A stretch of DNA of 64,000 bases from Leishmania mexicana MHOM/GT/2001/U1103 (Eukaryota > Euglenozoa > Kinetoplastea > Trypanosomatida > Trypanosomatidae), in contig NC_018313.1 of NCBI RefSeq assembly GCF_000234665.1, positions 62,001 through 126,000 of the forward strand, read 5' to 3'. The notes under the pieces are model-generated. The model saw only the letters and a program-made list of their open reading frames with translations, did not search any database and had not been told where the DNA came from. This document shows, one piece after another, positions 9,676 through 19,618 of the stretch; positions within the stretch are counted from its first letter, which is position 1, and every line of letters starts with the position of its first letter. A program made the position numbers and the translations under genes.

Positions 9676-10593
9676 ATGTTCAGCCCACCGGTATATCTTT
9701 CCGTCGGCGACGAGTACGACAAGCGCGAGGGGGTCGCGAAGGCAACAGGGCAGCCACCGTTCGTGGTCTCCGCGAAGCGTAACCCGCACATCACCGATGC
9801 CACCTTCGACCCCTTCGTGTCGCTCTCGAATGGTGACCCGTACACCTCCGTTGGCTTTGCTGGACCCTTCCGCGCGAACACTTCGGCGGGCAGCAAGGCA
9901 GGGCACGGCAACAGCGCCGCAGCCCCACCGCCGTTCCGCCCCGTCGGGGCCAGCAAGAAGAGCAGCGGCAAGGGTGACTACTACGGCACCTTCAATGAGA
10001 AGGCACCGATCCGTCACGAAACCGAGTTTCCGCCCATCAAGACGGCCGCCGACTACAAGGCCGAGACAGCCGCAGCGAAGTGCAACTTCATCGTGAACCC
10101 GCCCAAGAAGGGCACATATGGCTACACCGGCCTCACCATTGGGCAGGCAGGCGAGGTGCAGTACGTGGCGGACCCATACGAGGGCAACATGCGCCGCGAG
10201 GCGCTCCAGAGAAAGTATGAAGCAACGAAGTGCGTCGGCTCGCCCTTCCGCAGTGCCGTCCGTTCCGGTGGCTGCTTCGATGAAACCAAGCACGGCGTGA
10301 GTCGCGTGTACGGTTTGACGAAGCCGCTGCCTCCCAAGCGCAGCCCATCATCGCAGGAGGCGATCTCTAGCGCCACTGCTGGCCGCAAGCCGTGGGTGCC
10401 TGGCGGCGCCCTTGTTCCTGACTTACTGAAGCAGCCGGAGTACCAGGAGGACCCGTACGACGTGAAGGAACAGAAGGTGCGGGCAATGCGCCAGAAGGAC
10501 AGCGCCTACAAACCATGGATCCCGGCCGGGAACGACCCGTACCGGTACATCTACACGAAGCCCATCAACTACGACCCTCCCGCAGTTGTGTAA
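9676..10593 (+). CDS. CFAP96 (C4orf47)-type cilia/flagella-associated protein
   Basis: 305 residues. The order of short motifs follows the vertebrate C4orf47/CFAP96 family: 'YLSVGDEY' near the N-terminus, 'TFDPFVSLSNGDPY', 'GKGDYYGTF', 'CNFIVNPPKKGTYGYTGLTIG', 'GSPFRS', 'GGCFDE', a 'KPWVPGG' stretch and a final 'PWIPAGNDPYRY'. It has no membrane segment or enzyme motif and is rich in Gly/Pro/Tyr, like axonemal microtubule-associated proteins. In a trypanosomatid it would act in the flagellum; that location is inferred from family. The start at 9676 gives the family N-terminus, while the longer upstream frame is UTR. Confidence 0.85.
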   Translation: MFSPPVYLSVGDEYDKREGVAKATGQPPFVVSAKRNPHITDATFDPFVSLSNGDPYTSVGFAGPFRANTSAGSKAGHGNSAAAPPPFRPVGASKKSSGKGDYYGTFNEKAPIRHETEFPPIKTAADYKAETAAAKCNFIVNPPKKGTYGYTGLTIGQAGEVQYVADPYEGNMRREALQRKYEATKCVGSPFRSAVRSGGCFDETKHGVSRVYGLTKPLPPKRSPSSQEAISSATAGRKPWVPGGALVPDLLKQPEYQEDPYDVKEQKVRAMRQKDSAYKPWIPAGNDPYRYIYTKPINYDPPAVV

Positions 10594-12827
10594 CGCTGCA
10601 CCGCAGCGCCTCTCCCCCCCCCGTTGCTCTCGTTCTGCGAACCCGTCTGTGCCGCTGCTTTCGTGCGCTGCGCAGAGGAGGGGGGAAGGGGGGTCGGTAG
10701 TACGGGTCGCTGATCCACGCACAGAATTTAGAAAAAGAATGTACAGAAAAGGTGGCGGCGGAGTGGCGAGAGCGGAGTCTCTGTATTTCCTGCCCTCGTT
10801 GTGACTGTCTTGTCGCTGTCCCTTCTCTCTCTCCTACACACACACACACCGGTCCTTCCTCGGCTTCCCTTTCTATGTTCATTACGATGCAGCGTTGCTC
10901 TGTTCTCTGTCTTCTGTTGCTGCTGTTCGCTCGTCGGCTGTTGTGGCTGGCGAGTATCTCACCCCTCCCTCCTCCCACTTCCTCCTCCTCCGCTGTTCGG
11001 TGCGGGGAGTCTCTCTATGTATCAAGTTGTACACTGCCTCCATGTGAAGTATCCCCAACAACAACGGCCGCAGTCTATCACAGCTGCGCCTGCTGCTCAC
11101 GATGATGGTGATGACGCTGCGTAAGTCTCTTGTCGTTGCTCGCCCCTATCTTTCACCCCCGTGTGTGCATCCCTCGCTGTGCACGCTTACCAGCGTCTAT
11201 CCCTCTTGAGGTTAGTCTGTGTCTGCGCACGCGCGCGTTCTCTCTCTGTCGCTCTGTCCTGCCCCCCCCCCCTCACCCTCCCTCACACCTGCACGTGTGC
11301 CTGCAACCCTTCGACTCTGTACGGGATCGCCCACGTGCCCACCGCACCCCCCACCACCCCAACTCTCTGCGCACGCACACGTAGGCACCGTTGCCGCGCT
11401 GCTTGAGGAGAGCGTCATCTTGCAACACGCGAGAAGCCAAAGGAAAGGCATAAAATGTGTTGTGGCATGGGTGCTGTGCGCGCCATCGCTTGGCCGCCGC
11501 GCTCCGCTGCAGCTCTACGCACACCCTCTTGCGCCTCCCATTTGCAAGCCACCCAATAAGACGCGAGGGGGTCGTGAGAGAGGGGGAGGGGGGAGTCGAG
11601 CGTGGCGATGTACTTCTGCGGAGTCCTCCACGAGCTCCCTCGCTTCCTCTACAGCGCCTTTCCGTTGTGCCCGTCTGCCTCTCGCAACGCTCCCCGACCT
11701 CCTCCCTCCCCCCTCATCCACCTCAGCGTGTCTGCGCTCAGCTAGTGCGCGCCTCTCCCCACGCCGTCCATGCTTCCTTCGCCCTCGTCCAGTTGCTACG
11801 CTGCCGGTCCGCAGGAGAAGGGTGAGGGGAGGAGGGCTCTACACACCTCCGTGCGTGGTGTCACAGGGTTCAGTGCACCCCTCGCCTCATGCTCCCTGTC
11901 TAGGAGAGGAAGGCAAGCAGCAGCAGCCCCTCCCCCTACTCCCTACATCCTTCCCCATGCTCGATGGCTTCACGTGGTGACAGGGTGTGAGGTACTGGGC
12001 GGCGTTGCGTCGGAGCGGCCAACGACAGCGAACACGCGCGTGCCATCCATACGATAGGTAAAACGTGCTAGAGCAACTCGCGCGTATGTCTCACCCGGGC
12101 CCTCGCACGGCCCACACTGATGTGTGTGGGGAGGAGCCTGCGTGCTGCCCCCCTCTCCCTCCCGAGGGGGGATGCATCCGGTGGCAACCAGCACAATGGG
12201 CATGGCTGTGAAGTGACCTGCGAAGCGGGAGGCGGGTAGGGTTCGAGGAAGAGACCGTGCTCTCCGCTGCTTCGCACCACGCGATGGGGGAGCCCACGGC
12301 CGGGCCAGGAGGGGCTAATGTGGGGAGTCTCGCTCATGTTCGACAGCAGAGAATAGGCACGTTGCCAAGGGAAAGCGAAGCCAAGCGCTCTCCTGGGTGT
12401 GTGTATGCTGTCTGCTCTCTGTTGCCTCTCATCCCGCTTTGCACCATCTCCTCATCCCTCTCCGCCTGTAGTTCTCCGTGGCGTTGCGATTCGCACCGAC
12501 ACGACAGCTGCCGCTGCCACATTGCACCGCTTCATCCTTCTCGGACTCTGTGCACGTCCTTTGTGAGAGCTCCCACACGAGCCGCGCACACCCCGTACAT
12601 CTTTCTCTCCGTACTTTGATCCGCAGAGGTTCGCCGCACCAGCGCGGCCCTGCGCTAATAACACCCCACCATAACAACTTCATCTAAACCCGGCAAGCGA
12701 GCAAGAACGAAAAGGCCAGACACACACGCACACGCGCGTGCCGCTGCCCCACCCCCTCCCTCTTCCCTTTTTCCGCTTCATCGTAGGAACGGAAAGCGAG
12801 CGCCGCCCCCCTCCCCCCGCCACCATC
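10594..12827. other. Long spacer holding a 683-bp dispersed repeat
   Basis: No coding gene is supported in 2.2 kb. It contains the dispersed repeat at 11708-12390, annotated separately, GT/CA-rich stretches and pyrimidine tracts. A pyrimidine-rich stretch at 12747-12780 and C-runs at 12806-12818 immediately precede the VTC4 start. Frames such as 11219-11980 are compositional. Confidence 0.6.
11708..12390. repeat. 683-bp dispersed intergenic repeat, copy A (SIDER-like candidate)
   Basis: It matches 32526-33208 over its whole length without indels; reading both copies I find about four substitutions. It has no open frame of note on either strand and sits in the spacer before VTC4. In Leishmania, short intergenic retroposon remnants (SIDER1/SIDER2, about 0.5 kb) are abundant in 3' UTRs and SIDER2 is reported to lower mRNA stability. 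Size and location fit, but I could not verify the SIDER signature, so the class is inference. Confidence 0.75.
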
Positions 12828-15269
12828 ATGCCGTACAGCAAGGCATGGCGAAGCGCCATGTACCCGGATTTCCGGGACCAGGGTGCTTACGTGGATTACA
12901 AGGCAACTAAGGACATCCTCCACCGCATGAAGGAAAACATCGCCAACCCGTCAACCCCGGACGAGCTCTACGCCTCCCTCCTGGAGCAGAAGATGCGAGT
13001 GTACAAGTGGTGCGAGTGCAAACAGGCGGAGCTGCTGACGCTGTCGCTGCGCCTCTACGAGTGCTCCAAGTACCTGACAGAGGAAGAGGTGGTGACGAAC
13101 CGCAGTATCACGCTGAGCAGCCAGCCCAAGAGCACGCCGAAGCGCCTGCTGCCGCGCGAAGCGCGCCTCATCGCGGATGCTATCATGCACGAGCTGCTCC
13201 GCTTCGCCGAGTGCCGCAACCTCAACACCGACACCATCGAGCACATCATTGGCCGCATGTACCGCTACGCCGTGCTTGGCCCGACCGGCGACCGCTGGAA
13301 GAATATCTACATCGAGTACGACTATGACCAGATCTCCGTCGAGGAGGTCTTCTGCCTCCTGTCGCGCGTCTACGACCGAGTCAAGCAGACGGAGGACCGC
13401 ATTTCGGCGAAGGGGAAGCTCAGCATCCCCACCGACGCCGAGGGCTCACAGGTGTTTGACCGCCGCTCCGTCAAGTACTGGGTGCACCTGCAGGACCTCC
13501 CCTTCGTGATTGCGCGCATCATCCCGCATCTGCCGCTCAGCACTTTCAAGGACACGTATAAGGAGAGCAAGGAAAAGCGCGTCCCGTTCCGCCTCTTCTC
13601 GCCCGTCAGCTCCGTCTACTACGACAACAACAAATTTCTCTTCTACCACCGCCGCCTCGAGCGCATTGAAGGGAGCACGCTGATCCGCATGCGGTGGTAC
13701 TCGGACACGTACGCCGAGGACTGGAACGCGCTGCAGGAGAACGACAACGTGTTCATGGAGATCAAGGTGCACCACGAGGCGTGGAGCGGCGAGCGCAGCA
13801 ACAAGCGCCGCTTTGCCATCAAGGAAAAGGAGGTGGACGCGTTTGTGCACGCGCAGCTGAGCCTGCTGCCGGCGGTGGAGAAGCTGAAGCGCAGAAACGC
13901 GAGCGAGGCGGAGCAGGAGGCGTTCAAGTCCCTCTCGACGGAGATCCTCTCGAAGATACACGCCTACGACCTGAAGCCGGTGCTGCGGACGCAGTGCGGC
14001 CGCGCCGCCTTTCAGCGCGGCGCCGACCAGACGGTACGTGTGAGCATCGACACGGATCTGCGCATGTCTGCCGAAGACTTCGGGCTCGATCACCACTGGC
14101 GCTACACCGGCGGCGACTCGCCCGTCTCCCACTTCCCTTACGCGGTGGTGGAGATAAAGCTGCAGTGCGCCGAAAACGAGCGCATCGCCCCATGGATCGA
14201 GGAGCTGATGGGGTGCCGCTACATGGAGAGTGTCCCCAAGTTCAGCAAGTACGCGCATGGCATCGCCTCCCTGTACGGACACACCTCCTTCATCAACATG
14301 GTCCCGTACTGGATGCACCAGCTCGACATTGACATCCGCGCCTCGACGAAGCCGGAAGTGCACCTTTGGGATCCGACGATGGGCCTGGCCGCTGGCTGCC
14401 TCGAGCGCACGGCCGATCGCCTAATCTTCGGTACAAACCCGGCGCAGACACAGACGGTGGGCGCGTCGGAGGCGCAGTTCCTGCCTCGTACAGACTACGC
14501 CAAGATTTACCAGCGTGTTCTGCGCAGCCTGCAGCACGAAGCCGGAGGTACCGCGGGGAACTCTGGAAACACGTCCGCGGCGGCGTCGACGACGAACTCC
14601 TTCATCGCTGCGGACGGCATCGCTGACGGCAAGGCAGACAAGAGGACGAAAGACGCAGGCCAGGGCGCGGTGCAGCCCAGCCTCTTACCGGTAGTGCAGT
14701 ATTCGGTGGATCGGCGGCACATGACGTACACCACCTTCCACCTCTACCCCTACTCGGAGAACGGCACGGAGTCGCTCTGCTACGGCCTGAAGGACAGCAA
14801 GAACGCGGCCGCGCAGGTGTTCTACGGCAAGATCCCGTGGCAGACGGGCAAACGCATCAAGGTACCGCAGAAGTACGACCCCAAGACGCTGCTGACGTCG
14901 GAGCGGTACATGGTTAAATGGATGCAGCTCGCCACGTCCTTCGGCCTCCTGGGCCTGACCAGCATTCGATTTGGCAAGGGGCTGTTTCTGCCGCAGGACG
15001 TCGCCAACTACTCGCCGTTCTGGCAGGACAACTTTCACGTCGTGATGGGGGTTGTCATGGTTGCCATCGCCCTCCTCACGCTGGCGTACGCGTATATCGG
15101 TTTCAAGGCACGGTCGCGGCGTGTCTATGCTCGCCGCAAGATCCGCTATGACGACGTTGTCGGGCCCACGTGGCTTACGTTTTTCGTGGCAGTGAGCTTT
15201 GTTGTTATTACGATGACGCACATCGCACGGCGGTACGGTCCAATGCTGACGGGCAGCAACTCGTTCTAA
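12828..15269 (+). CDS. VTC4: VTC4, vacuolar transporter chaperone, polyphosphate polymerase
   Basis: 813 residues, three domains. Residues 1 to about 150 form an SPX inositol-pyrophosphate/phosphate sensor (PDFRDQGAYVDYKATKDIL, later YSKY-type helices). The central triphosphate-tunnel polymerase core shows Arg287 and Arg289 in 'LIRMRW', Lys313 in 'MEIKVHHE', and Glu442/Lys444 in 'VVEIKL', matching basic and metal-binding positions of yeast Vtc4. From about residue 695 three membrane spans (DUF202-like) form the channel part. The enzyme makes polyphosphate from ATP and moves it into acidocalcisomes. The region at about 560-620 is a Ser/Thr/Ala-rich linker. The start at 12828 is in a good context and gives the canonical SPX N-terminus; the longer frame begins in the UTR. 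Confidence 0.95.
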   Translation: MPYSKAWRSAMYPDFRDQGAYVDYKATKDILHRMKENIANPSTPDELYASLLEQKMRVYKWCECKQAELLTLSLRLYECSKYLTEEEVVTNRSITLSSQPKSTPKRLLPREARLIADAIMHELLRFAECRNLNTDTIEHIIGRMYRYAVLGPTGDRWKNIYIEYDYDQISVEEVFCLLSRVYDRVKQTEDRISAKGKLSIPTDAEGSQVFDRRSVKYWVHLQDLPFVIARIIPHLPLSTFKDTYKESKEKRVPFRLFSPVSSVYYDNNKFLFYHRRLERIEGSTLIRMRWYSDTYAEDWNALQENDNVFMEIKVHHEAWSGERSNKRRFAIKEKEVDAFVHAQLSLLPAVEKLKRRNASEAEQEAFKSLSTEILSKIHAYDLKPVLRTQCGRAAFQRGADQTVRVSIDTDLRMSAEDFGLDHHWRYTGGDSPVSHFPYAVVEIKLQCAENERIAPWIEELMGCRYMESVPKFSKYAHGIASLYGHTSFINMVPYWMHQLDIDIRASTKPEVHLWDPTMGLAAGCLERTADRLIFGTNPAQTQTVGASEAQFLPRTDYAKIYQRVLRSLQHEAGGTAGNSGNTSAAASTTNSFIAADGIADGKADKRTKDAGQGAVQPSLLPVVQYSVDRRHMTYTTFHLYPYSENGTESLCYGLKDSKNAAAQVFYGKIPWQTGKRIKVPQKYDPKTLLTSERYMVKWMQLATSFGLLGLTSIRFGKGLFLPQDVANYSPFWQDNFHVVMGVVMVAIALLTLAYAYIGFKARSRRVYARRKIRYDDVVGPTWLTFFVAVSFVVITMTHIARRYGPMLTGSNSF

Positions 15270-16473
15270 CGGTGCGCGTGCGTCGCTGCTGCGCTGGTGG
15301 GAGGGAGAAGCAGCGAGACAGCAAGGCAAGGCTTAGAGCAGTCCCCTCATGCGTGCTCGCCCACCCTGCCGCCCCCCTCCCCTCCCAAACGTCACATCGC
15401 AGGCGGCGGCGGTTGCTGCGTTCACTCGGCTTTGTTGATGCATGCGTGTGTGTGTGCACCGCTGCTCTTCCCTTGTCTTCCTTGAAGTACACGGTGGCTA
15501 ACGTTGACATTCACTGGCGCCCCTGTGCGCACAGGGGCACCGATGCGGGCAACAACTCAAGATGCAAACGGCATGCCATCTTCTCGCCCCTTTCCCTTCC
15601 CCCCTAAGCACACGCCCTCTTTAGTGGTGGCGGCGCTGCCGCTTATCACTTGTTTCCGCGCCGCCCTACCGCGGCGCCGTCAGTCCGAAAAGCAGCAGGG
15701 GTTGTAGGGAAGGTGCAGTGCCGCTTCTTCCCCACTCCCCCCTCCCCTCCCCAATCCAGGAAGTATGCACAGCGAACACGTCGGGCACCCGTGGCGGCAA
15801 GCAGAGCGCCTGGCGCTCATGCATGTGTCAATGTCTGCATACACACCTTCCCTACACCTGCCTGTACATCACATCAAAGTCTCTGGCCTTCTTCTCTTGT
15901 ATTTAGCGTACACAAGTCACCTGGCACACATCCCAGAATGTACAGAAACCGAATCGTTCCCTCCCTCCTCCTCCCCGGTGAAGAGAGAGGGACGGGCATC
16001 TCGGTGTGTACTCCGGCTGCATCCCACGCACCCTTGCGTGCGACTTCAAGAGCGATAGACCCCATGAAGGGGCCGCACGTGAGGGGCAAAGCACCCGCCC
16101 TCCCCTGCGCGGACGTGAGCCGCAGCAACCCTTCAATCATCTGTGTGCGTGCGTGCGTGTGCGTGTGCGTACACACACACACACACAGAGACGTGTGTCT
16201 GCCGCCCTCCGGTTTGCTTCGCGTACACTGTGTTGTGCGCGGCTTCTCTTGTGGAGCAGGCGTTCATTCTATCCGCAAGAGCCCTCTTCATCTTCCCTCC
16301 ACCAACCACTTCTCCTCTCGCTGCTCTCGCCCCCCTCCCCCCTCCTCACCCGGTGTCTCCACTCATACACCCATACACACACACACACACACGCATATAT
16401 ATATATACTTATGCGCACGCGTGTGTACACGCGACGTCCTCCCCCCTCTACTTTCGACCTGGGAAAAGGGAAA
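15270..16473. other. Spacer with a perfect palindrome and CA/TA tracts
   Basis: No gene is supported. A perfect 20-bp palindrome lies at 15519-15538 and a (CA)n tract at 16375-16392 followed by (TA)n at 16395-16407. Strong pyrimidine tracts at 16285-16360 are likely to direct trans-splicing of HslU. Confidence 0.55.
15519..15538. repeat. Perfect 20-bp palindrome
   Basis: The 20 bases GCCCCTGTGCGCACAGGGGC are their own reverse complement. The site lies about 250 bp past the VTC4 stop, presumably in its 3' UTR, where the RNA could form a short GC-rich hairpin. It could equally be a chance event or a protein-binding site. Confidence 0.7.
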
Positions 16474-17985
16474 ATGTTTCGCTTCCCGACTCAGCTTTTG
16501 TTTTGTGTGGCTGCGGCGGCCAGCACGCCATCCCCTGACGTGTTGCAGGTCACAAGGGAAAAGGCAAGCAAGCTTGACAATCTCTCGCCGCGGGCGATCA
16601 CGAAAATATTGGACGCCTACATTGTTGGGCAGGATGCTGGAAAACGCGCCGTGGCTATTGCGCTGCGCAACCGCTGGCGTCGTCGGCAGCTCAGCGACGC
16701 CGACCTGCGGAGGGAGGTGGTGCCCAAGAACATGCTGCTGATTGGTCCAACTGGCGTCGGCAAGACGGAGATATCGCGTCGCATGGCGCGCATCACGGAC
16801 GCCCCGTTTATCAAGGTGGAGGCCACCAAGTACACGGAGGTCGGCTTCAAAGGCAAGGACGTCGAGAGCATCATCGAGGACCTGTACACGAACGCCAAGC
16901 TCAAGGCAAGGCGCGCGCTCGAGGCAGAGCGACATGCAGAGGCGCTGAACATGGCGCTGGACACTGTGTATAGCGCCTGGTCGGTGAGCCAGCGGATGCG
17001 AGCGATGGACCGTTCTCTGCTTAGCGCCGGCAAGGCCGAGGAAGTGACGGCTGCAGCCGCAGACGACAGCGCAGCGGAAGCGGAAGAGTCGCAGCAGCAG
17101 CAGCAGCAGCACAACTTCGAGTACTTCCGCGAGCACTACCTGGATGAGCCAATCACTAACGATATGGTGACGATCGACATTAGTGCCCCGCAGGCGCCGA
17201 CGAAGCCACCAAAGGAGGGCAGCATCGATCTGCAGTCGGTTGGCATGCTGCTGGGTCTGGGAGGGGAGCCGAAGAGGCTGAAGGTGTCCGTGACGAAGCG
17301 GGTGGCTGACGCTGTGCCGCTGGCCACGCAGGAGGCGCTAGACAAACTGATCGACGAAGCCTCAGTGAACACGCTAGCACGTGCCCTGGCGGAGGAGGAG
17401 GGCGTTGTCTTTGTGGATGAGATCGACAAGGTGGTTGCCGAGCCGTCCAGCGCCAACGCCGACGTCAGCTCCACCGGGGTGCAGCAAGATCTGCTGCCTC
17501 TGATCGAGGGCTCCAACGTCACCATGAAAGACGGCAGCGTCATTGCGACGGACAACATCCTCTTCATCTGCTCCGGCGCCTTCCACGTTGTCAAGACGTC
17601 CGACATGATCGCGGAGCTGCAGGGCCGACTGCCTGTACGCGTAGAGCTGCAGGCGCTGACGGAGGAGGACTTCCGCCGTATCTTGACGGAACCCAAGTTC
17701 AACCTGCTGCGGCAACAGGAAGAGATGCTGAAAACGGAGAAGATCGACGTCGTCTTCACGGAGGACGGCGTTAATGAGCTGGCCAAGGTGACCTGCGCAG
17801 TGAACAGCCAAGGTCAGAACATCGGCGCCCGTCGCCTCAACACAATCCTCGAGCGCGTCATGGACCCGTATAGCTTCAACTGCGAAGAGTACGAAGGCAA
17901 GAGGGTGGAGATCAACGCCAAGATGGTGCGGGAGGCAACGGAGAAGCTCCAGAAGAACGTGAACTTAGCTAAGTACTTATTATGA
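16474..17985 (+). CDS. hslU: HslU, ATPase subunit of the mitochondrial HslVU protease
   Basis: 503 residues. A hydrophobic/basic N-terminus (MFRFPTQLLFCVAAAAS) looks like a mitochondrial presequence. 'LSPRAITKILDAYIVGQDAGKRAVAIALRNRWRR' is the HslU signature. Walker A GPTGVGKT is at 91-98 and Walker B VFVDEID at 312-318. 'GRLPVRVEL' and 'GARRLNTILERVMD' give sensor-2. The C-terminus 'NLAKYLL' corresponds to the HslU tail that docks into HslV. The intermediate (I) domain carries an acidic, poly-Gln insert (seven Gln around residues 209-215). Trypanosomatids have HslV plus two HslU proteins in the mitochondrion, where they affect kinetoplast DNA replication; I cannot say whether this is HslU1 or HslU2. 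The HslV gene is not in the window. Confidence 0.93.
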   Translation: MFRFPTQLLFCVAAAASTPSPDVLQVTREKASKLDNLSPRAITKILDAYIVGQDAGKRAVAIALRNRWRRRQLSDADLRREVVPKNMLLIGPTGVGKTEISRRMARITDAPFIKVEATKYTEVGFKGKDVESIIEDLYTNAKLKARRALEAERHAEALNMALDTVYSAWSVSQRMRAMDRSLLSAGKAEEVTAAAADDSAAEAEESQQQQQQHNFEYFREHYLDEPITNDMVTIDISAPQAPTKPPKEGSIDLQSVGMLLGLGGEPKRLKVSVTKRVADAVPLATQEALDKLIDEASVNTLARALAEEEGVVFVDEIDKVVAEPSSANADVSSTGVQQDLLPLIEGSNVTMKDGSVIATDNILFICSGAFHVVKTSDMIAELQGRLPVRVELQALTEEDFRRILTEPKFNLLRQQEEMLKTEKIDVVFTEDGVNELAKVTCAVNSQGQNIGARRLNTILERVMDPYSFNCEEYEGKRVEINAKMVREATEKLQKNVNLAKYLL

Positions 17986-19618
17986 GATGGGGTGATAGAT
18001 CAAGGCACCGGTGTTGCCGTCACGTGTGCGGCCCTTCAACCCCTTCCCCTTTCGTGTCGCTGCCGCTACGTTTGGTTAGCGTGCTGGTGTGTCTGTGTGT
18101 GTGTGTGCATGTGTCTATCAGTGTATGCTGGAAGGGTCGTGATCGTGGTCGTGGTTGGTTGCCTGAGCTCTGCATTGCCTCTCGCACAAGTGGCGTGCAT
18201 CTGTTTGGATCCCTCTATATATACATTTATGTGCGCGCCAGACACATCCATGTCTCCGCTCGTTATACACACGCAGATCGATGTGCTTCGGGGCACTTGG
18301 TGCAAACCCTTCCCCCTCCCTCCTAGCCCGCACAACACACCGCCGGTGCCCTCCCATGTTCGTTTCGTGTTTGTGTGGCGCTCCCCTCTCCTCACCTCTG
18401 TGCGCACTGCCGCTGTTACGGCACTGCTTCTCCCGTGTCTTTCTTACGACCTCTCGCGCTTGCCTCTTCCGCCTCTGCTCTCGGACCTCTGACGGCCCGC
18501 ATGCCGCCCCCTCGCGGCTCCTCACCTCTTCACACAAACGTCTTGCCATCATAACGCGCGCAGGTTTTCGAGCGAGCAAGGTATAACGAACAAGACATCG
18601 AAGCCTCACCCACTGCTGCTATTTTCCTCCATCACAGCCGACAGCGCTGCGACTATTATTCGCACTGTAGGCGCAGTGAGCCTACACGTGCACCTACACC
18701 ACATCAATCTGCGGAACACCCTCCCAAGCCTACGCACAGGCGCGTGCGCAACGTGCCATCACAGTTCTGTAGGCCACGAAGCGAGTGCGTGTTTGTGAGA
18801 GACGACGACCATCACTATCACCATCACCACCACCACCACTGTCACCGTCACCGTCACCGCCATCACCGTCACACAAACCCCTCCCCATCCTAACGAAAAA
18901 AAAATACGTCGTCTAATACAGAGCGGTGCGTACACCGTCTCCCCCACCCGCCTTTCCAAGCCCATCGCCGCACTCCCACGTCACCGCTTGAAAGACATAT
19001 CGCGTCATCTCAGCCGCTTCTTGCGCGGCGTTGCTGTTCAGTTTTCGTTTGTTTTCTGTGCGCGTGTACACGTGTCGTTGTCTCCTCCTCCCACCGTGCA
19101 CGCGGGTTGCTGCTCCGTCCTCACAATTCTGTGTGGGTGTGGGCTTGCGTGCGTGTAGAGGGGGAAAGGACTCTGCCGCGTCTCCCCCCTCCCTCCCTCC
19201 CTCGTGTCTTTAGCTGGGGTGCGCGTGTGTCCACTGCGGCTCAGATCGTGAGCGTCGCTCTCCGCCCTCCCCCTACCCACCCACCTCTCCCCTCCACGGG
19301 TTTCGCTTGCGTATTCTTTCGGCTGCGGTCGCTCTGTATCGGTGTAGTGCCTTCGGTTGTTGTTTAGGAGGGTTGTGCCTGCCCCCTCCTCAGCTCGTAG
19401 CGAAGCGCCGCGGTGGGAGTGGGAGTGGGAGGAGGAAAGGTGGGTGCTCCGTCTGGGCGCTGTTGGTGTTGTCGACGGCCTGGCGCATTTCGTTCTCCTC
19501 CTCGGTCCTGTCTCCCTTCGCCCTTTCCGTCCTCTGCCCTTCTCTACTCCTCTCGTGCATGCGCCTGCGCCTGCTGCCACGGTGTCGCCGAGTCACCACA
19601 TCTTACCTGCTGCCCATC
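17986..19618. other. Spacer with CAC/CAT minisatellite
   Basis: No gene is supported in 1.6 kb. Features are GT-rich DNA near 18090-18115, a CAC/CAT/GTCACC repeat at 18809-18872, a run of nine A at 18895-18903 and pyrimidine tracts at 19180-19200 and 19260-19300. Confidence 0.55.
18809..18872. repeat. CAC/CAT-rich minisatellite
   Basis: Degenerate trinucleotide/hexanucleotide repeat, first (ATCACC)-like, then (CAC)n, then (GTCACC)n. It is noncoding by context and the kind of tract likely to vary in length between strains. Confidence 0.7.

Noticed and set aside
11219..11980. 253-codon frame in the spacer before VTC4
   Set aside because: It is split across CT tracts and half of the dispersed repeat; the equivalent frame is not kept in copy B.
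13446..14363. Long minus-strand open frame opposite VTC4
   Set aside because: High-GC coding regions give long antisense frames by codon bias; VTC4 on the plus strand explains the region.
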